In this document: piece by piece, positions 15,541-24,247 of the stretch | Layout: each line of letters opens with the position of its first letter | How positions within the stretch are numbered: the stretch's first letter is position 1 | NCBI GenBank assembly: GCA_018648225.1 | Contig: JABGRQ010000108.1 | Coordinates: 1 to 43,857 of the forward strand | Direction: 5' to 3' | Source of the DNA: Chloroflexota bacterium | GTDB taxonomy: Bacteria > Chloroflexota > Anaerolineae > Anaerolineales > UBA11858 | Length of the DNA: 43,857 nt | Notes under the pieces: generated by a model | Database searches by the model: none | Seen by the model: only the letters and a program-made list of their open reading frames with translations | Told to the model about the DNA's origin: nothing | Position numbers and translations under genes: made by a program

Positions 15541-16521
15541 CTAACGCTGGCTGAACTTCATCCACAATAATGTGTGCTGGGGTTCGAAGCCTGCATCCAT
15601 CAATGTGGTCTGGGCGCGCTCGGAAGGATAGTCGAGCGCCAGTTTGCGACGCAGGAGAAGCTCTCGCCGGATGAAAGGCAAGATAATTTTCAGGGCCTGG
15701 TCTTCGTTTTGGGGCGAGGCAGACAGCCAAAGATGATCGGCATGGGTGTGCGAAGCTTGCCAGGTGAGTACGCCCAGCAATTTGCCCTGATGCTGGGCTG
15801 CCCAGTGACGGGTTTGTACTTCGGCAAAAAAGCGCAATAATAGCCCCATCAGTCCGGGCTGGAGATAGCGTGTTTTTAGCGGGAAATGCCAGCGCAGATC
15901 GGCAGGATAATTGGCCTGCAGCCAGGCTGCTTGCTGTGCCCAGTGCCGTTGGCTGCGAATGGTGACGCTCCCTGGTTCGGGTACAGCGTTTTCTACCAAT
16001 GAACGGGGATGGATTAGCCAGGTGGTGCGCCGCGCCTGGGGACTAAAGCCCATATTCTGGTAAAGGTTGAGTGCGGCTGGGTTATCTGTGCGGGCTTGCA
16101 GCCACACTTCATGGATGCGCCGTCGGTGGGTTTTCTCCAGTGCGGCCTGGGTGAGACGTTGTGCGATGCCGCGTCGGCGAAAATTGGGATGGACGGCAAC
16201 ATTGGCGATCAAATTAAGCCGCCGTCCCTGATGGAAAAAGTGAATCAGATTCAGGTTGCCGATGATTTCACCATCTTCTTCCCAGACAAAACCGCCTAAA
16301 GGAAAATTATTCCGCGGATTATTCAAGGCTGCCCAATAGGGGCTGCCGGGGGAGCGGGCAGCTCGGCGCATATTTTGCAGGTAGCGGTGTCCATCGGGAG
16401 TGAGCGTTTCAGCGAAACAAAGCTCAATCAGATCGGCGGCGGGTTGGAGGTCGCGCCGGGTATCGAAAGGACGAATATTTTTGGGCAAGTCGGCGAGTAA
16501 ACCGGATGCAATGGATGCCAT
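15541..16521 (-). CDS. GNAT-family N-acetyltransferase
   Basis: This 326-aa protein has an N-terminal GNAT domain (about residues 15-175). The acetyl-CoA-binding motif A is VAVHPNFRRRGIAQRL (about 108-123), and NPAALNLYQNMGF is the motif-B segment. The second half (about 180-326) looks like a degenerate second GNAT-like fold, ending HTLLWMKF. The reading frame opens 270 bases further up, but ATG 16521 fits the domain and has AGGA five bases upstream. A -10-like TAGAAT also ends seven bases before it. Substrate unknown. The endonuclease V remnant follows on the same strand. Confidence 0.85.
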   Translation of the reverse strand: MASIASGLLADLPKNIRPFDTRRDLQPAADLIELCFAETLTPDGHRYLQNMRRAARSPGSPYWAALNNPRNNFPLGGFVWEEDGEIIGNLNLIHFFHQGRRLNLIANVAVHPNFRRRGIAQRLTQAALEKTHRRRIHEVWLQARTDNPAALNLYQNMGFSPQARRTTWLIHPRSLVENAVPEPGSVTIRSQRHWAQQAAWLQANYPADLRWHFPLKTRYLQPGLMGLLLRFFAEVQTRHWAAQHQGKLLGVLTWQASHTHADHLWLSASPQNEDQALKIILPFIRRELLLRRKLALDYPSERAQTTLMDAGFEPQHTLLWMKFSQR

Positions 16522-16528
16522 AGTCCTG

Positions 16529-16537
16529 ATTCTACCA
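16529..16537 (-). promoter_or_regulatory. Extended -10 close to the GNAT start
   Basis: TGGTAGAAT on the minus strand ends seven bases before ATG 16521. Confidence 0.45.
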
Positions 16538-16677
16538 CTCGCTTCTATGGGGTAAAATAGGTTTGTTAAAAAATTGCACAGGTGCGATGCATTTTTACGG
16601 ACGTTTTTTGCCCTGAAAGTACGCCCCATCGTCTTTGCCCCCGTTATCTCAAGCCCTCGTCGACAGGAACATCTCTT

Positions 16678-18210
16678 ATGGATCAAACTCCGATCACAAA
16701 GCCCACCACCTGGCGCACGGCCGTGCGTCACTTTTGGCGGCGAATTGTGCCGCCAGTCAGTCAGGAACAACGCGGCAAAGTTCAGGTGCAATTGCGCAAT
16801 TCATCGCATCCCGATTTTGATTTTTTCTTGCTGGTATTGCTCTCCAGTGTAATTGCCACCTTCGGCCTGTTGATGAATTCACCGGCGACAATTATCGGGG
16901 CCATGCTGGTCGCGCCGCTCATGTCGCCGATTATCGGCCTGGGGCTGAGTTCAATCCGCGGGGATGACCGTTTGCTCAAAGATGCCGCCACGGCCTTGTT
17001 GCGCGGTGCGGCATTGGCGGTGCTGATTGCCACCATACTCACCCTGGGCAACCGCTTGTTGCCCTTTTTGCCGCTGACTGCCGATTCGTTGCCATCAGAG
17101 GTGATGGCGCGCACGCGTCCCACGCCGATGGATTTGGGGGTAGCGCTGGCGGGTGGTTTGGCGGCGGCCTTTGCGCTGGCAATGCCGCATATTTCTGCGG
17201 CGCTGCCCGGTGTGGCGATCGCTACGGCGCTGCTGCCTCCGCTGGCGACGGTGGGAATTGGGCTGGCATATCAGCGCTGGGATGTGGCCGGGGGCGCGTT
17301 TTTGCTCTTTGTGACCAACGGTGTGGCGATTTCGGCCTCGGCGATGGTGGTTTTCTTTGCCCTGGGGTTTATGCCTCGCTCCGTAGAGAAGGTCGGACGC
17401 CTGTATGGGCTGCCGCGCAGTTTAGTGGTTTTGTCTTTGGTGACGATGTTGTTACTGGCCCCGCTGACCTATATCAGCGTGCAATTTGTGCGCGAGGCCA
17501 ATACGACGCGTTCGGTGGCAGAACGCAATGAGCAGATCAAAGAAATTACCGCGCAAGAAGTGGCCGAATTCCGCCAAGCTGAAGTGACCGAATGGCAGAT
17601 CAGCGATGATGCCAATGTGCTGATTTTGGAAATTACTGTGCGCACATCATCGTTGTTAGGCTATGCCGATATGCTCAGTATGCGCGATGCCATTGGCAGC
17701 CGATTGCAGGCCGATGGTTTGCTGGCTGAAGAACAGGAATTTCAATTATTACTGAATCAGTTCCAGGCGCAACGCCTTGACCCGCAGGTGCCCCCCACAG
17801 CCACAAATACACCTCCTCCTACTTACCCCCCCACCCCGGGGCCGAGTCCAACAGTCACTGCTTCGGCCACGCCGACCGCTACACCTACAAGTTTGCCCTC
17901 GTCAACCCCGCTTCCCACAGAAACGGCTACGTCCCTCCCAACCGTTACAGGCACGCCTACGGTGTATCCGGGGTACGCGGCTGCGGTGCGTTTTCCAGGG
18001 ATGCAGTTGCGCCAGTCGCCCGGCGGCCCGGCAATTGCATCGCTGCGAGCGGGTGAATCGCTGGTGGTTTTATACGGCCAGGAAATTGCGGATGGTTTGG
18101 TGTGGGTGGAAGTTCAGGATGAAGATGGACGTGTAGGCTGGGTGCCGCAAGTGTACGTGCTCACGCCAACCCCCACACTGACTCCGATTATGCTCACGGC
18201 TACGCCGTAA
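16678..18210 (+). CDS. DUF389 membrane protein with C-terminal SH3 domain
   Basis: This is a 510-aa protein. Residues about 45-270 carry the DUF389 core with six or so helices and the conserved-looking LMNSPATIIGAMLVAPLMSP and LPGVAIATALLPPLATVG. A hydrophilic part (270-365) follows. Then comes a Pro/Thr-rich stalk (about 365-440, many TPT/TAT units) and a bacterial SH3-like domain (VRFPGMQLRQSPGGPAI ... GWVPQVYVL). DUF389 proteins are uncharacterised; the SH3 domain suggests contact with cell wall or surface polymer. ATG 16678, with CAGGA upstream, is preferred to the earlier frame opening at 16582. The 3' end overlaps the convergent DUF123 gene by 11 bp. Confidence 0.85.
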   Translation: MDQTPITKPTTWRTAVRHFWRRIVPPVSQEQRGKVQVQLRNSSHPDFDFFLLVLLSSVIATFGLLMNSPATIIGAMLVAPLMSPIIGLGLSSIRGDDRLLKDAATALLRGAALAVLIATILTLGNRLLPFLPLTADSLPSEVMARTRPTPMDLGVALAGGLAAAFALAMPHISAALPGVAIATALLPPLATVGIGLAYQRWDVAGGAFLLFVTNGVAISASAMVVFFALGFMPRSVEKVGRLYGLPRSLVVLSLVTMLLLAPLTYISVQFVREANTTRSVAERNEQIKEITAQEVAEFRQAEVTEWQISDDANVLILEITVRTSSLLGYADMLSMRDAIGSRLQADGLLAEEQEFQLLLNQFQAQRLDPQVPPTATNTPPPTYPPTPGPSPTVTASATPTATPTSLPSSTPLPTETATSLPTVTGTPTVYPGYAAAVRFPGMQLRQSPGGPAIASLRAGESLVVLYGQEIADGLVWVEVQDEDGRVGWVPQVYVLTPTPTLTPIMLTATP

Positions 18211-18655
18211 GAAGTTGCCGCAAATCGGATAGCTCGAAGCCTGGCGGTAACAGCACAAGATGCGCCGGGCAGCCATGACGACAATCGCGTGCGCCAAACT
18301 GTGTAAGGGGGATTTGTGCCGCTGGAAGTTGTGCCAACGCCTGGCTCCCGCGGCATTCTGTGGGAATGGCTGTTGCAGAAGCAATATTGAGTTCGGGCAG
18401 AAAGGAATACCCGGCTATTTCAGTCTTGGCGCGTAGATAGTCGATATGCCAGCGCTGTGTTTTGCCCCCGGCGATATGCCGCCCCAACCTGGCGCGGATA
18501 CCGCCGGGGCCGCGGGCGCTGCCCAGGTAGGCATAGATGCCTGCCGGGAATTGGGTTTCCCCCAGCGCGCCGATGGTGATGGTTAATGGCGTGGTAAGTT
18601 TTAGTAGCAAGATATAGCTGCCGGGGGTGGATGGAAGAAGCGTTTTTTTCGTCAT
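18200..18655 (-). CDS. DUF123 / GIY-YIG-like nuclease-fold protein
   Basis: This 151-aa protein matches the DUF123 pattern: PGSYILLLKL, AGIYAYLGSARGPGG, RLGRHI, HIDYLRA, ECRGSQALA and FGARDCRHGCPAHLV. The family is thought to adopt a GIY-YIG-like fold, sometimes fused to endonuclease III; some members are called sugar-fermentation-associated or putative endonucleases. Here it stands alone. Two Cys in DCRHGC may bind metal. No Shine-Dalgarno; a weak TAGACT lies seven bases before the ATG. Confidence 0.82.
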   Translation of the reverse strand: MTKKTLLPSTPGSYILLLKLTTPLTITIGALGETQFPAGIYAYLGSARGPGGIRARLGRHIAGGKTQRWHIDYLRAKTEIAGYSFLPELNIASATAIPTECRGSQALAQLPAAQIPLTQFGARDCRHGCPAHLVLLPPGFELSDLRQLLTA

Positions 18656-18695
18656 TGGCTTGAGTCTAACTACTGGCGAGCAGCACGTTCAGTTA

Positions 18696-18704
18696 TGCTA
18701 TAAT
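18696..18704 (+). promoter_or_regulatory. Extended -10 promoter of the HNH gene
   Basis: TGCTATAAT is a good extended -10, with no clear -35. It predicts a leader of about 100 nt that includes the hairpin at 18733-18778. Confidence 0.55.
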
Positions 18705-18732
18705 TTTGCTTGGCGCTCCTTGAAAATTCCAA

Positions 18733-18778
18733 AAAAAGGGATATGCACGGGGGCATTGCCCCATGCATATCCCTTTTT
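18733..18778 (+). other. Terminator-like palindrome in the HNH leader
   Basis: AAAAAGGGATATGCA, one mismatch, GGGG, short loop, CCCC, TGCATATCCCTTTTT. It lies between two divergent gene starts, so neither neighbour needs a terminator here. It could be an attenuator of the HNH gene or a mobile palindrome. Confidence 0.7.
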
Positions 18779-18810
18779 GCTTATTGCTTGTTTCATCTGT
18801 GAGGGGCTAG

Positions 18811-19323
18811 ATGGCTAATTTGTCGGAACCGGTTTTAGTGTTGAATGCAAACTTTGCGCCGATCAATGTTTGCACGACAAAACGCGCCATTCTATTAATG
18901 TTCTCTGGCAAGGCCAGTTTGGTGCTCAATGGCCGCGGGGTGATTCAAGCGGTCACACGGGTGTTTCCCAGGCCTTCAATTATCCGGTTGGGGGTGATGA
19001 TCAAACGCCCGCGTCCACATGTTAGCTTTAGCAAGCGTGAAATCTTCCGGCGGGATAATTATACGTGCCAGTATTGCGGCCAGCACAAGAAAAACCTGAC
19101 GGTTGACCATGTGCTGCCGCGCCATTTGGGGGGCGAGCACTCGTGGAAAAATCTAGTGGCGGCTTGTGCGGCTTGCAATCACTTTAAAGGCGGTCGTACA
19201 GTTCAGCAGGCCAATATGCGCTTGTTGAAACAACCGGTTGAGCCATCTTCTTCGGCGCAGTATATTTTTGGCAAGTATGTCAGAGAAAACCAGGAGTGGG
19301 AACCTTTTCTGCAAGGCTGGTAA
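18811..19323 (+). CDS. HNH endonuclease
   Basis: This 170-aa protein has a C-terminal HNH domain. CQYCG (C86, C89) and AACN (C119, C122) bind structural zinc; the catalytic beta-beta-alpha residues are in TVDHVLPRHLGG (D99, H100), N114 and H124. The N-terminal 70 residues (VLVLNANFAPINVCTTKRA) are shared by a widespread stand-alone HNH family found in Chloroflexota, actinobacteria and cyanobacteria. Its role is undefined: DNA repair, restriction or phage defence are all possible. GAGGGG lies before ATG 18811. Expression may be limited by the leader hairpin. Confidence 0.9.
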   Translation: MANLSEPVLVLNANFAPINVCTTKRAILLMFSGKASLVLNGRGVIQAVTRVFPRPSIIRLGVMIKRPRPHVSFSKREIFRRDNYTCQYCGQHKKNLTVDHVLPRHLGGEHSWKNLVAACAACNHFKGGRTVQQANMRLLKQPVEPSSSAQYIFGKYVRENQEWEPFLQGW

Positions 19324-19373
19324 CGGCGATTCGCCGAAAACAGGGGTACAAATAACCTTGTTTTTTTATTTTC

Positions 19374-20129
19374 CTAAATCTCAATTTCCATAAAATCTTC
19401 AGCCAGCGTCACGGGGCCTCGAAAGCTCTCCCGGGCTTGCTGGGGCAGTTTAAGATAATTCTCATCGCGCGGATTGTAGTGAATTAGATACAGCGAATTG
19501 GCTTTGGCGCGCTGGGCAATTTCCCCGGCCTGGCGCGCCGACGAGTGCCCCAGGGCTTCGCCGGTGGCTTCGTGAATCAGCATATCAACACCAGCCGCCA
19601 ATTCTTCAACCGCCGCGCAAGGTTCTGTATCGCAAGAATAGGCAAAGATTTTGTGGCTGTTTTTCAATTCCACGCGCAGACCGAGGGTGGGGAGCAGGTG
19701 TTTTACCGGAGATGTAAAAATGCGTAATTCGTCTGTTTCCAAAGCCAGGGACATCTTCTCGGCAGGCAGCACGCGGAAGTTAACCGGAAAGAAATTGGGC
19801 CACTTCGACCACTCGTAGGCATCCATTAAGTTCTGAATCAGAGTCAGAGTTTCTTTCAATCCGAAAATATTCAGTGGATGTTTTCGTCCAAGCAGCCACA
19901 TATTCATTAAGAGCAATGGCACGCCTGAGATGTGATCGGGATGCGAATGAGTCAGGATGAGATTGTGTAATTGATTGAAATCTAACCCGGCTTGCTCCAG
20001 GCGCACAATGGGCGTCCCGACACAATCTACGAGAATAAACGCATTGTCTTCCTGAATAGCCAGATGTGTATTTTCGTGTTGTGCATCGGCGATAGAGTTG
20101 GCAGACCCCAGGATGATGATCTTGATCAT
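19374..20129 (-). CDS. MBL-fold metallo-hydrolase (RNase Z-like)
   Basis: This 251-aa metallo-beta-lactamase-fold protein has metal motif H61-S-H63-P-D65-H66 in LTHSHPDHISGVPLL, a later Asp in YSCDTEPC and HEATGE, and a final His in YLIHYNPRD. The order GSANSIADAQHENTH, metal motif, then the SCDTEP and HSSARQAGEIA parts follows RNase Z-type and phosphodiesterase-type members. It lacks the long exosite of true RNase Z, so tRNA processing is uncertain. The start has no Shine-Dalgarno; TAAAAT ends seven bases upstream. Confidence 0.85.
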   Translation of the reverse strand: MIKIIILGSANSIADAQHENTHLAIQEDNAFILVDCVGTPIVRLEQAGLDFNQLHNLILTHSHPDHISGVPLLLMNMWLLGRKHPLNIFGLKETLTLIQNLMDAYEWSKWPNFFPVNFRVLPAEKMSLALETDELRIFTSPVKHLLPTLGLRVELKNSHKIFAYSCDTEPCAAVEELAAGVDMLIHEATGEALGHSSARQAGEIAQRAKANSLYLIHYNPRDENYLKLPQQARESFRGPVTLAEDFMEIEI

Positions 20130-20136
20130 AATGCGT

Positions 20137-20142
20137 ATTTTA
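20137..20142 (-). promoter_or_regulatory. -10-like box close to the MBL gene start
   Basis: TAAAAT on the minus strand ends seven bases before ATG 20129; the sequence just upstream is AT-rich. Confidence 0.35.
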
Positions 20143-20180
20143 TATCATATATTCTATCGAGTTGAGGTAGTTCTATAGAG

Positions 20181-21611
20181 CTATCCCCCAAAAATTTTCA
20201 GCACCACCGCAGGGGTGATAAAAACTTCCAGCGCAGCGGCCCCGATGAGCAGCGGCAGCACCAAAACCAGTATGGTCTTAACCCACTCGGCCAGCGAGTG
20301 CAATAGCGCTTCGCCGATTGTTTTTCCCTCCGCCGGGGTTGAGAGCGTAGCCCCCAGGCGCAGAATAGCGGCTCCGGCAATCGCGATGGCCGGAATTTCA
20401 AGGATGCCGTGCGGCAAAATAAATGCCCCCAGAAAAACGGCTGGCGAAATACCCACCCGCGCTACGGTGACTGTGAAATAGCCAATAATGATAAAGGGCA
20501 GCATCAGCACGATCAGGCCCATCACGCCAAAGGAAAAAATACCCAGCACGGTAGCCAGCGCAATCACCCGCAAATTGTGCATCGCAATCAGGGGGATGCT
20601 TTCTATAGAGAAAAATCGCAGCGATTCAAAACCCTCCACGCCTTGCACAAATCCATCCTGAATATTGCTAATACTCATCAGGTTGGCAGGTAGTACGAAA
20701 ATCTGTGCCTGTTGCGCGCCAATCCAACCCGCGGCAATAAAGGCAGCCAACACGAAGACCAATGCCAGCCGCAAATTTTTGAATGTGTTCGGAATCTCGC
20801 GCCGCAGCCACGCCCAGGGCGAATTTGCTTCACCCCGAAAAGACTTCCAAAAAACCTGCCAACCCCATTTAAAGTTGAGTACATCCAACTCGCGCCCCAG
20901 TAATTCTTCGCGGTTGAAATAGGCAATTCCCATACGGATCAGCAGCCCGGAAATCAGAATTTGTCCGAAGATCGCCCACCACAAAATATGGTAGCGCGCC
21001 CAGAACATAATCATGCTTTCCCCGATCAATAACATTGCCACTGGCACGATGATAAACGAAGCCAGCAAATTAGCCGCGCGTGCCGAAGTTGCTTGCGATG
21101 AAATCACCACTGCCCCGCTGACCATCAATAGCGATTGCACTGTTGTCAGGGCGACAACCTGCACCAACAAAACCGGGTCGGGCGACCAACCTACTTGTTG
21201 GTAAACCCCGTTGAGGTAGACTGCAATCCCCAGGTAGCTTGCCAGCAGCGGCGGCAGCATCACCGCCAAAAGCTTGCCGAGATATAGCTGCAGATCGGTC
21301 AGCGGGCTGGAGAGCAGCGGCTCGATACTGCGGCGCTCTTTTTCGCCCACAAAACTCTCCAGGGCGATCACCAGCGACACCGAAATCGGGAAGAACCCCA
21401 CAACCATCAGCAAAAACGGGATCAGCCGGTCGCCAATTATTGGCGCGCCATAACGTTCTACAAAGCTGACGGCTTCGCTGGCGGCAAAATTCATCAGGCC
21501 GGGGAAGAATAACGTCAACGCCAAAATTGGCAGCAAAATACGCCAATCTCGAAACTGGTCACGGATTTCACGACGGGTAATAATCAGCGCCGGGCGCAGG
21601 TTACGCAACAT
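20181..21611 (-). CDS. ABC-2 type permease fused to a SpoIIM-like domain
   Basis: This 476-aa membrane protein has two parts. Residues 1-235 form an ABC-2 export permease with six helices, and the motif EKERRSIEPLLSSPL at about 89-103 sits in the usual cytoplasmic loop. Residues about 265-476 match the SpoIIM/DUF95 layout: helix 285-305, ALATVLGIFSFG, and PHGILEIPAIAIAGAAILRL, then two more helices. SpoIIM domains are normally separate. The start overlaps the end of the ATPase gene by 11 bp, so the two are translated together. The substrate is unknown. Confidence 0.85.
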   Translation of the reverse strand: MLRNLRPALIITRREIRDQFRDWRILLPILALTLFFPGLMNFAASEAVSFVERYGAPIIGDRLIPFLLMVVGFFPISVSLVIALESFVGEKERRSIEPLLSSPLTDLQLYLGKLLAVMLPPLLASYLGIAVYLNGVYQQVGWSPDPVLLVQVVALTTVQSLLMVSGAVVISSQATSARAANLLASFIIVPVAMLLIGESMIMFWARYHILWWAIFGQILISGLLIRMGIAYFNREELLGRELDVLNFKWGWQVFWKSFRGEANSPWAWLRREIPNTFKNLRLALVFVLAAFIAAGWIGAQQAQIFVLPANLMSISNIQDGFVQGVEGFESLRFFSIESIPLIAMHNLRVIALATVLGIFSFGVMGLIVLMLPFIIIGYFTVTVARVGISPAVFLGAFILPHGILEIPAIAIAGAAILRLGATLSTPAEGKTIGEALLHSLAEWVKTILVLVLPLLIGAAALEVFITPAVVLKIFGG

Positions 21612-22542
21612 GGGGTGCCTCCTCGCCCGCGGGCGCGCTCACGGCTTGCAGGTAGACTTGCTCCAGACTACGCGGCACTTCTTGCAACGCAATCACGGGG
21701 ATATTCGCTTCGAGCAAAGCCTTCAGCATTTGCGGATTGTCTTTTTCGGGTTGCATGGTGCGGTAACGCAGCCAGGTGGCGCCCCGGGCGCTGATCTGCA
21801 CCCCGGGCGGGATATTCGCCGGATCGCCATTGAGGTGGGCTGCCAGTTGAAGAACGAATTCCCCGGCCCCCAGGAGTTGCTGCTTCAAAGCGAGCGGCGT
21901 GCCCCGGGTAATGATCTTCCCCCGGCGAATGATGGCGATCTGATCGGCAAGCTCTTCAGCCTCGGCCAAATTATGCGTGCAAATGATGATCGCCCGCTCC
22001 GCCGAGCGCAGTTCCTGGATGGCATCGCGCACCAGCCGAGCGCTCTCCGGATCCATTGCCGAAGTAGGTTCATCGAGCAGCAGCACGGGCGGATTATGCA
22101 GCAGGGCGCGTACCAGGGCCAGTTTTTGGCGCATCCCCTTGGAGTATTCGCCAATGCGGTGTTGGCGGGCGTTCGCCAGGCCGAACTGGGCCAGTAATGC
22201 GGTAATTCGTTGCGTGCGTTCGTCAGGCGTCATGCCGTAAAGTTCGCCAAAAAAATGCAGGTATTCGATGGCGGGCATGCGCGCATATAGGCCGTGGTTT
22301 TCGGTCAGGACTCCCACCGAGGCGCGTACCCCCGCGGGGCTGCTCACCACATCGTGTCCAGCCACGCTGGCGCGTCCCTCACTGGGCTTGAGAATCGATG
22401 TCAACATGCGCACGGTGGTCGTCTTCCCGGCTCCATTGGGGCCGAGCAACGCCAACACTTCACCGGCTTTTACCCTGAAGCTGATTTTATCGACAGCCGT
22501 AAAATCTTCGAAATCTTTGCGGAGGTTTTCAACAATAATCAT
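21601..22542 (-). CDS. ABC transporter ATP-binding protein
   Basis: This 313-aa protein has Walker A GPNGAGKTT (residues 34-42), signature YSKGMRQ, Walker B VLLLDEPTSAMD and a switch His in ICTHNLAEAE. The C-terminal extension (about 220-313) is typical of the exporter ATPases that partner ABC-2 permeases (drug, lipid or antibiotic export). It is translationally coupled to the SpoIIM-fused permease. Start: GAGATGAAGC before ATG 22542, a modest ribosome site. A dispersed repeat lies just upstream. Confidence 0.93.
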   Translation of the reverse strand: MIIVENLRKDFEDFTAVDKISFRVKAGEVLALLGPNGAGKTTTVRMLTSILKPSEGRASVAGHDVVSSPAGVRASVGVLTENHGLYARMPAIEYLHFFGELYGMTPDERTQRITALLAQFGLANARQHRIGEYSKGMRQKLALVRALLHNPPVLLLDEPTSAMDPESARLVRDAIQELRSAERAIIICTHNLAEAEELADQIAIIRRGKIITRGTPLALKQQLLGAGEFVLQLAAHLNGDPANIPPGVQISARGATWLRYRTMQPEKDNPQMLKALLEANIPVIALQEVPRSLEQVYLQAVSAPAGEEAPHVA

Positions 22543-22557
22543 TGCTTCATCTCTTGG

Positions 22558-22623
22558 TTAGCGCAAAATCGCAAAGAAATTATAAAAACCTTTGCGGCTT
22601 TGTTCATTGCGCCCTTGCGTTAG
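22558..22623. repeat. Dispersed palindromic repeat (CGCAAAG/CTTTGCG)
   Basis: TTAGCGCAAAATCGCAAAG is answered by CTTTGCGG and CCTTGCGTTAG around an AT-rich centre. It is an imperfect palindrome of about 66 bp, similar in design to those at 7612 and 39123. It fills the gap between lgt and the ABC genes. Confidence 0.65.
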
Positions 22624-22635
22624 TTTTTTTGCTTG

Positions 22636-23427
22636 CTATTTTTTGCGGTGTCGCCAAAACAACGCCGCGCCTGCCGCCAGCGCGACTACGGCCATAAAGG
22701 CCTGATTGGCGTTAATACCCCCAAGCTGCGACGAATCGAGGCGCACAAATTCCAGCAAGAAACGACCCACCGGATAAACAATCAAATAGACCAGGAAAAT
22801 ATCGCCATTATGCAGCGATTTGGCAAATTTACGCCCCAGCCAGAGCAGCAAGGCCATATTGGCGAAACTCCATAGCGATTCGTAGAGAAATGTGGGGTGG
22901 AAATGTGTGAACTGTGTGAAACCGGCCACGCGGTACGCCGGTTCAATAAAAATTCCCCAGGGGAGTTCGGTTGGTCCGCCGTAAAGCTCCTGATTGATGA
23001 AGTTGCCCCAACGCCCGATGGCCTGCGCCAATGCCAGGGAGGGGGCAACGATATCGGCCCAGAGTAAGAAGCTGTTTTTTTGTTTGCGGCAGTAAAAATA
23101 CAAAGCCAGCCCGCCGCCGATGACCGCGCCAGGAATTCCGAGACCGCCGCGCCAAATCGCCAGCGCATCCAGGGGATGGGTTAGATAGTAATTCGTGGTG
23201 ATGCCCAGCGCGACCATGGAGGGCGGCGGTGTGAAAATATGCCACAACCGCGCCCCAATTACCCCGCCAATGAGGACCCAAACCAGACTATCCCAAACGA
23301 ATTCAGGGTCTTGTTTACGTTGCTTGGCGCGATAAGCAGCCAGAAAGGTTCCGGCTACTGTGCCGAGCATAATGATGATGCCATAGAAATGTACGTCAAG
23401 TGGGCCAATGCTGAAACTGTTGGGCAT
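22636..23427 (-). CDS. lgt: Prolipoprotein diacylglyceryl transferase
   Basis: This 263-aa protein has about seven transmembrane helices. The family signature GRWGNFINQELYG is at residues 138-150; H14 in DVHFYG and the ARLWH segment also fit. Lgt moves a diacylglyceryl group from phosphatidylglycerol onto the lipobox Cys of preprolipoproteins. ATG 23427 is two bases after the stop of the upstream phosphatidyltransferase gene, so the two are coupled; both act on phospholipid. Confidence 0.96.
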   Translation of the reverse strand: MPNSFSIGPLDVHFYGIIIMLGTVAGTFLAAYRAKQRKQDPEFVWDSLVWVLIGGVIGARLWHIFTPPPSMVALGITTNYYLTHPLDALAIWRGGLGIPGAVIGGGLALYFYCRKQKNSFLLWADIVAPSLALAQAIGRWGNFINQELYGGPTELPWGIFIEPAYRVAGFTQFTHFHPTFLYESLWSFANMALLLWLGRKFAKSLHNGDIFLVYLIVYPVGRFLLEFVRLDSSQLGGINANQAFMAVVALAAGAALFWRHRKK

Positions 23428-23429
23428 AA

Positions 23430-24056
23430 TTATTTCTTCATCTCAATATGCGCTTGCTTGCGCACATAGAGAATGCGCTGCAGCGCGGTGATATTTGCCA
23501 GCAAGGCGATAATGCCAATGCCGATAACAGGGATATTAAAAATCAGCGCGGGCACCAGCACAAAATAACGTTCCATGCGGGTGAGAATGCCAACCTTGGC
23601 ATCGTAATCCAGCGCTTCGGCGCGGGCGCGCACATATGAAACCAGCATGGATCCGGCCGCGGCCAGATACACCAACAGGCTGGCAAACCAATATTCACTC
23701 TGATGGAAGTGATACAGCAACCCTAAAAATGTAATCAACTCTGCATAGCGGTCGGTGACCGAGTCGACAAAAGCTCCAAATGTGGATGGCTCGCCGCGCA
23801 GGCGCGCCATGGTGCCATCCAGCGCATCAATAGGCGCCATGACCAGAATAATCAACCCTCCGGTCAACATATCGCCGCGCGCTAGAAAGACGGCGCCGAC
23901 CGTGTTCCCCGCCAGACCGATCAGGGTCATTGTATTTGGTGTCAGGCCCATCTGATTGAGAAATTTGCCGATGGGGTCGAAAAAACCCTTGAAGAGTTTT
24001 CTCATCATATCGGTAAAGGTTTGGGGTATTTCTTGGTTTTCAGCTAGTTGTGTCAC
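23430..24056 (-). CDS. CDP-alcohol phosphatidyltransferase
   Basis: This 208-aa membrane protein contains the complete CDP-alcohol phosphotransferase motif: D77-x2-D80-G-x2-A-R85-x8-G94-x3-D98-x3-D102. These enzymes join a CDP-activated lipid to an alcohol headgroup. Length and sequence around the motif suggest a phosphatidylinositol-phosphate or phosphatidylglycerol-phosphate type, but the acceptor is not certain. The start is GTG 24056 with AGGA upstream. It is followed by lgt with a two-base gap. Confidence 0.9.
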   Translation of the reverse strand: MTQLAENQEIPQTFTDMMRKLFKGFFDPIGKFLNQMGLTPNTMTLIGLAGNTVGAVFLARGDMLTGGLIILVMAPIDALDGTMARLRGEPSTFGAFVDSVTDRYAELITFLGLLYHFHQSEYWFASLLVYLAAAGSMLVSYVRARAEALDYDAKVGILTRMERYFVLVPALIFNIPVIGIGIIALLANITALQRILYVRKQAHIEMKK

Positions 24057-24247
24057 GATACGTTCCTGTTTTATGAGGAAACCAGGAATACCCTACCAGG
24101 ATTTTATTTGCTTGGTTTCCCGGCGTCCTCATGGATATTTGACGCTTTGAGCAATGTGTATGCTGCCCAGTACAAAATCTCTGAAATTTGGCGCAATTTG
24201 TACCAAGCATGAATGCTATCGCAGTGGAGATGGGCTGTCAAGCAAGG

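Noticed and set aside
16522-16791. 90-residue N-terminal extension of the GNAT protein
   Set aside because: It runs across the divergent promoter region and into the DUF389 gene; ATG 16521 fits the domain.
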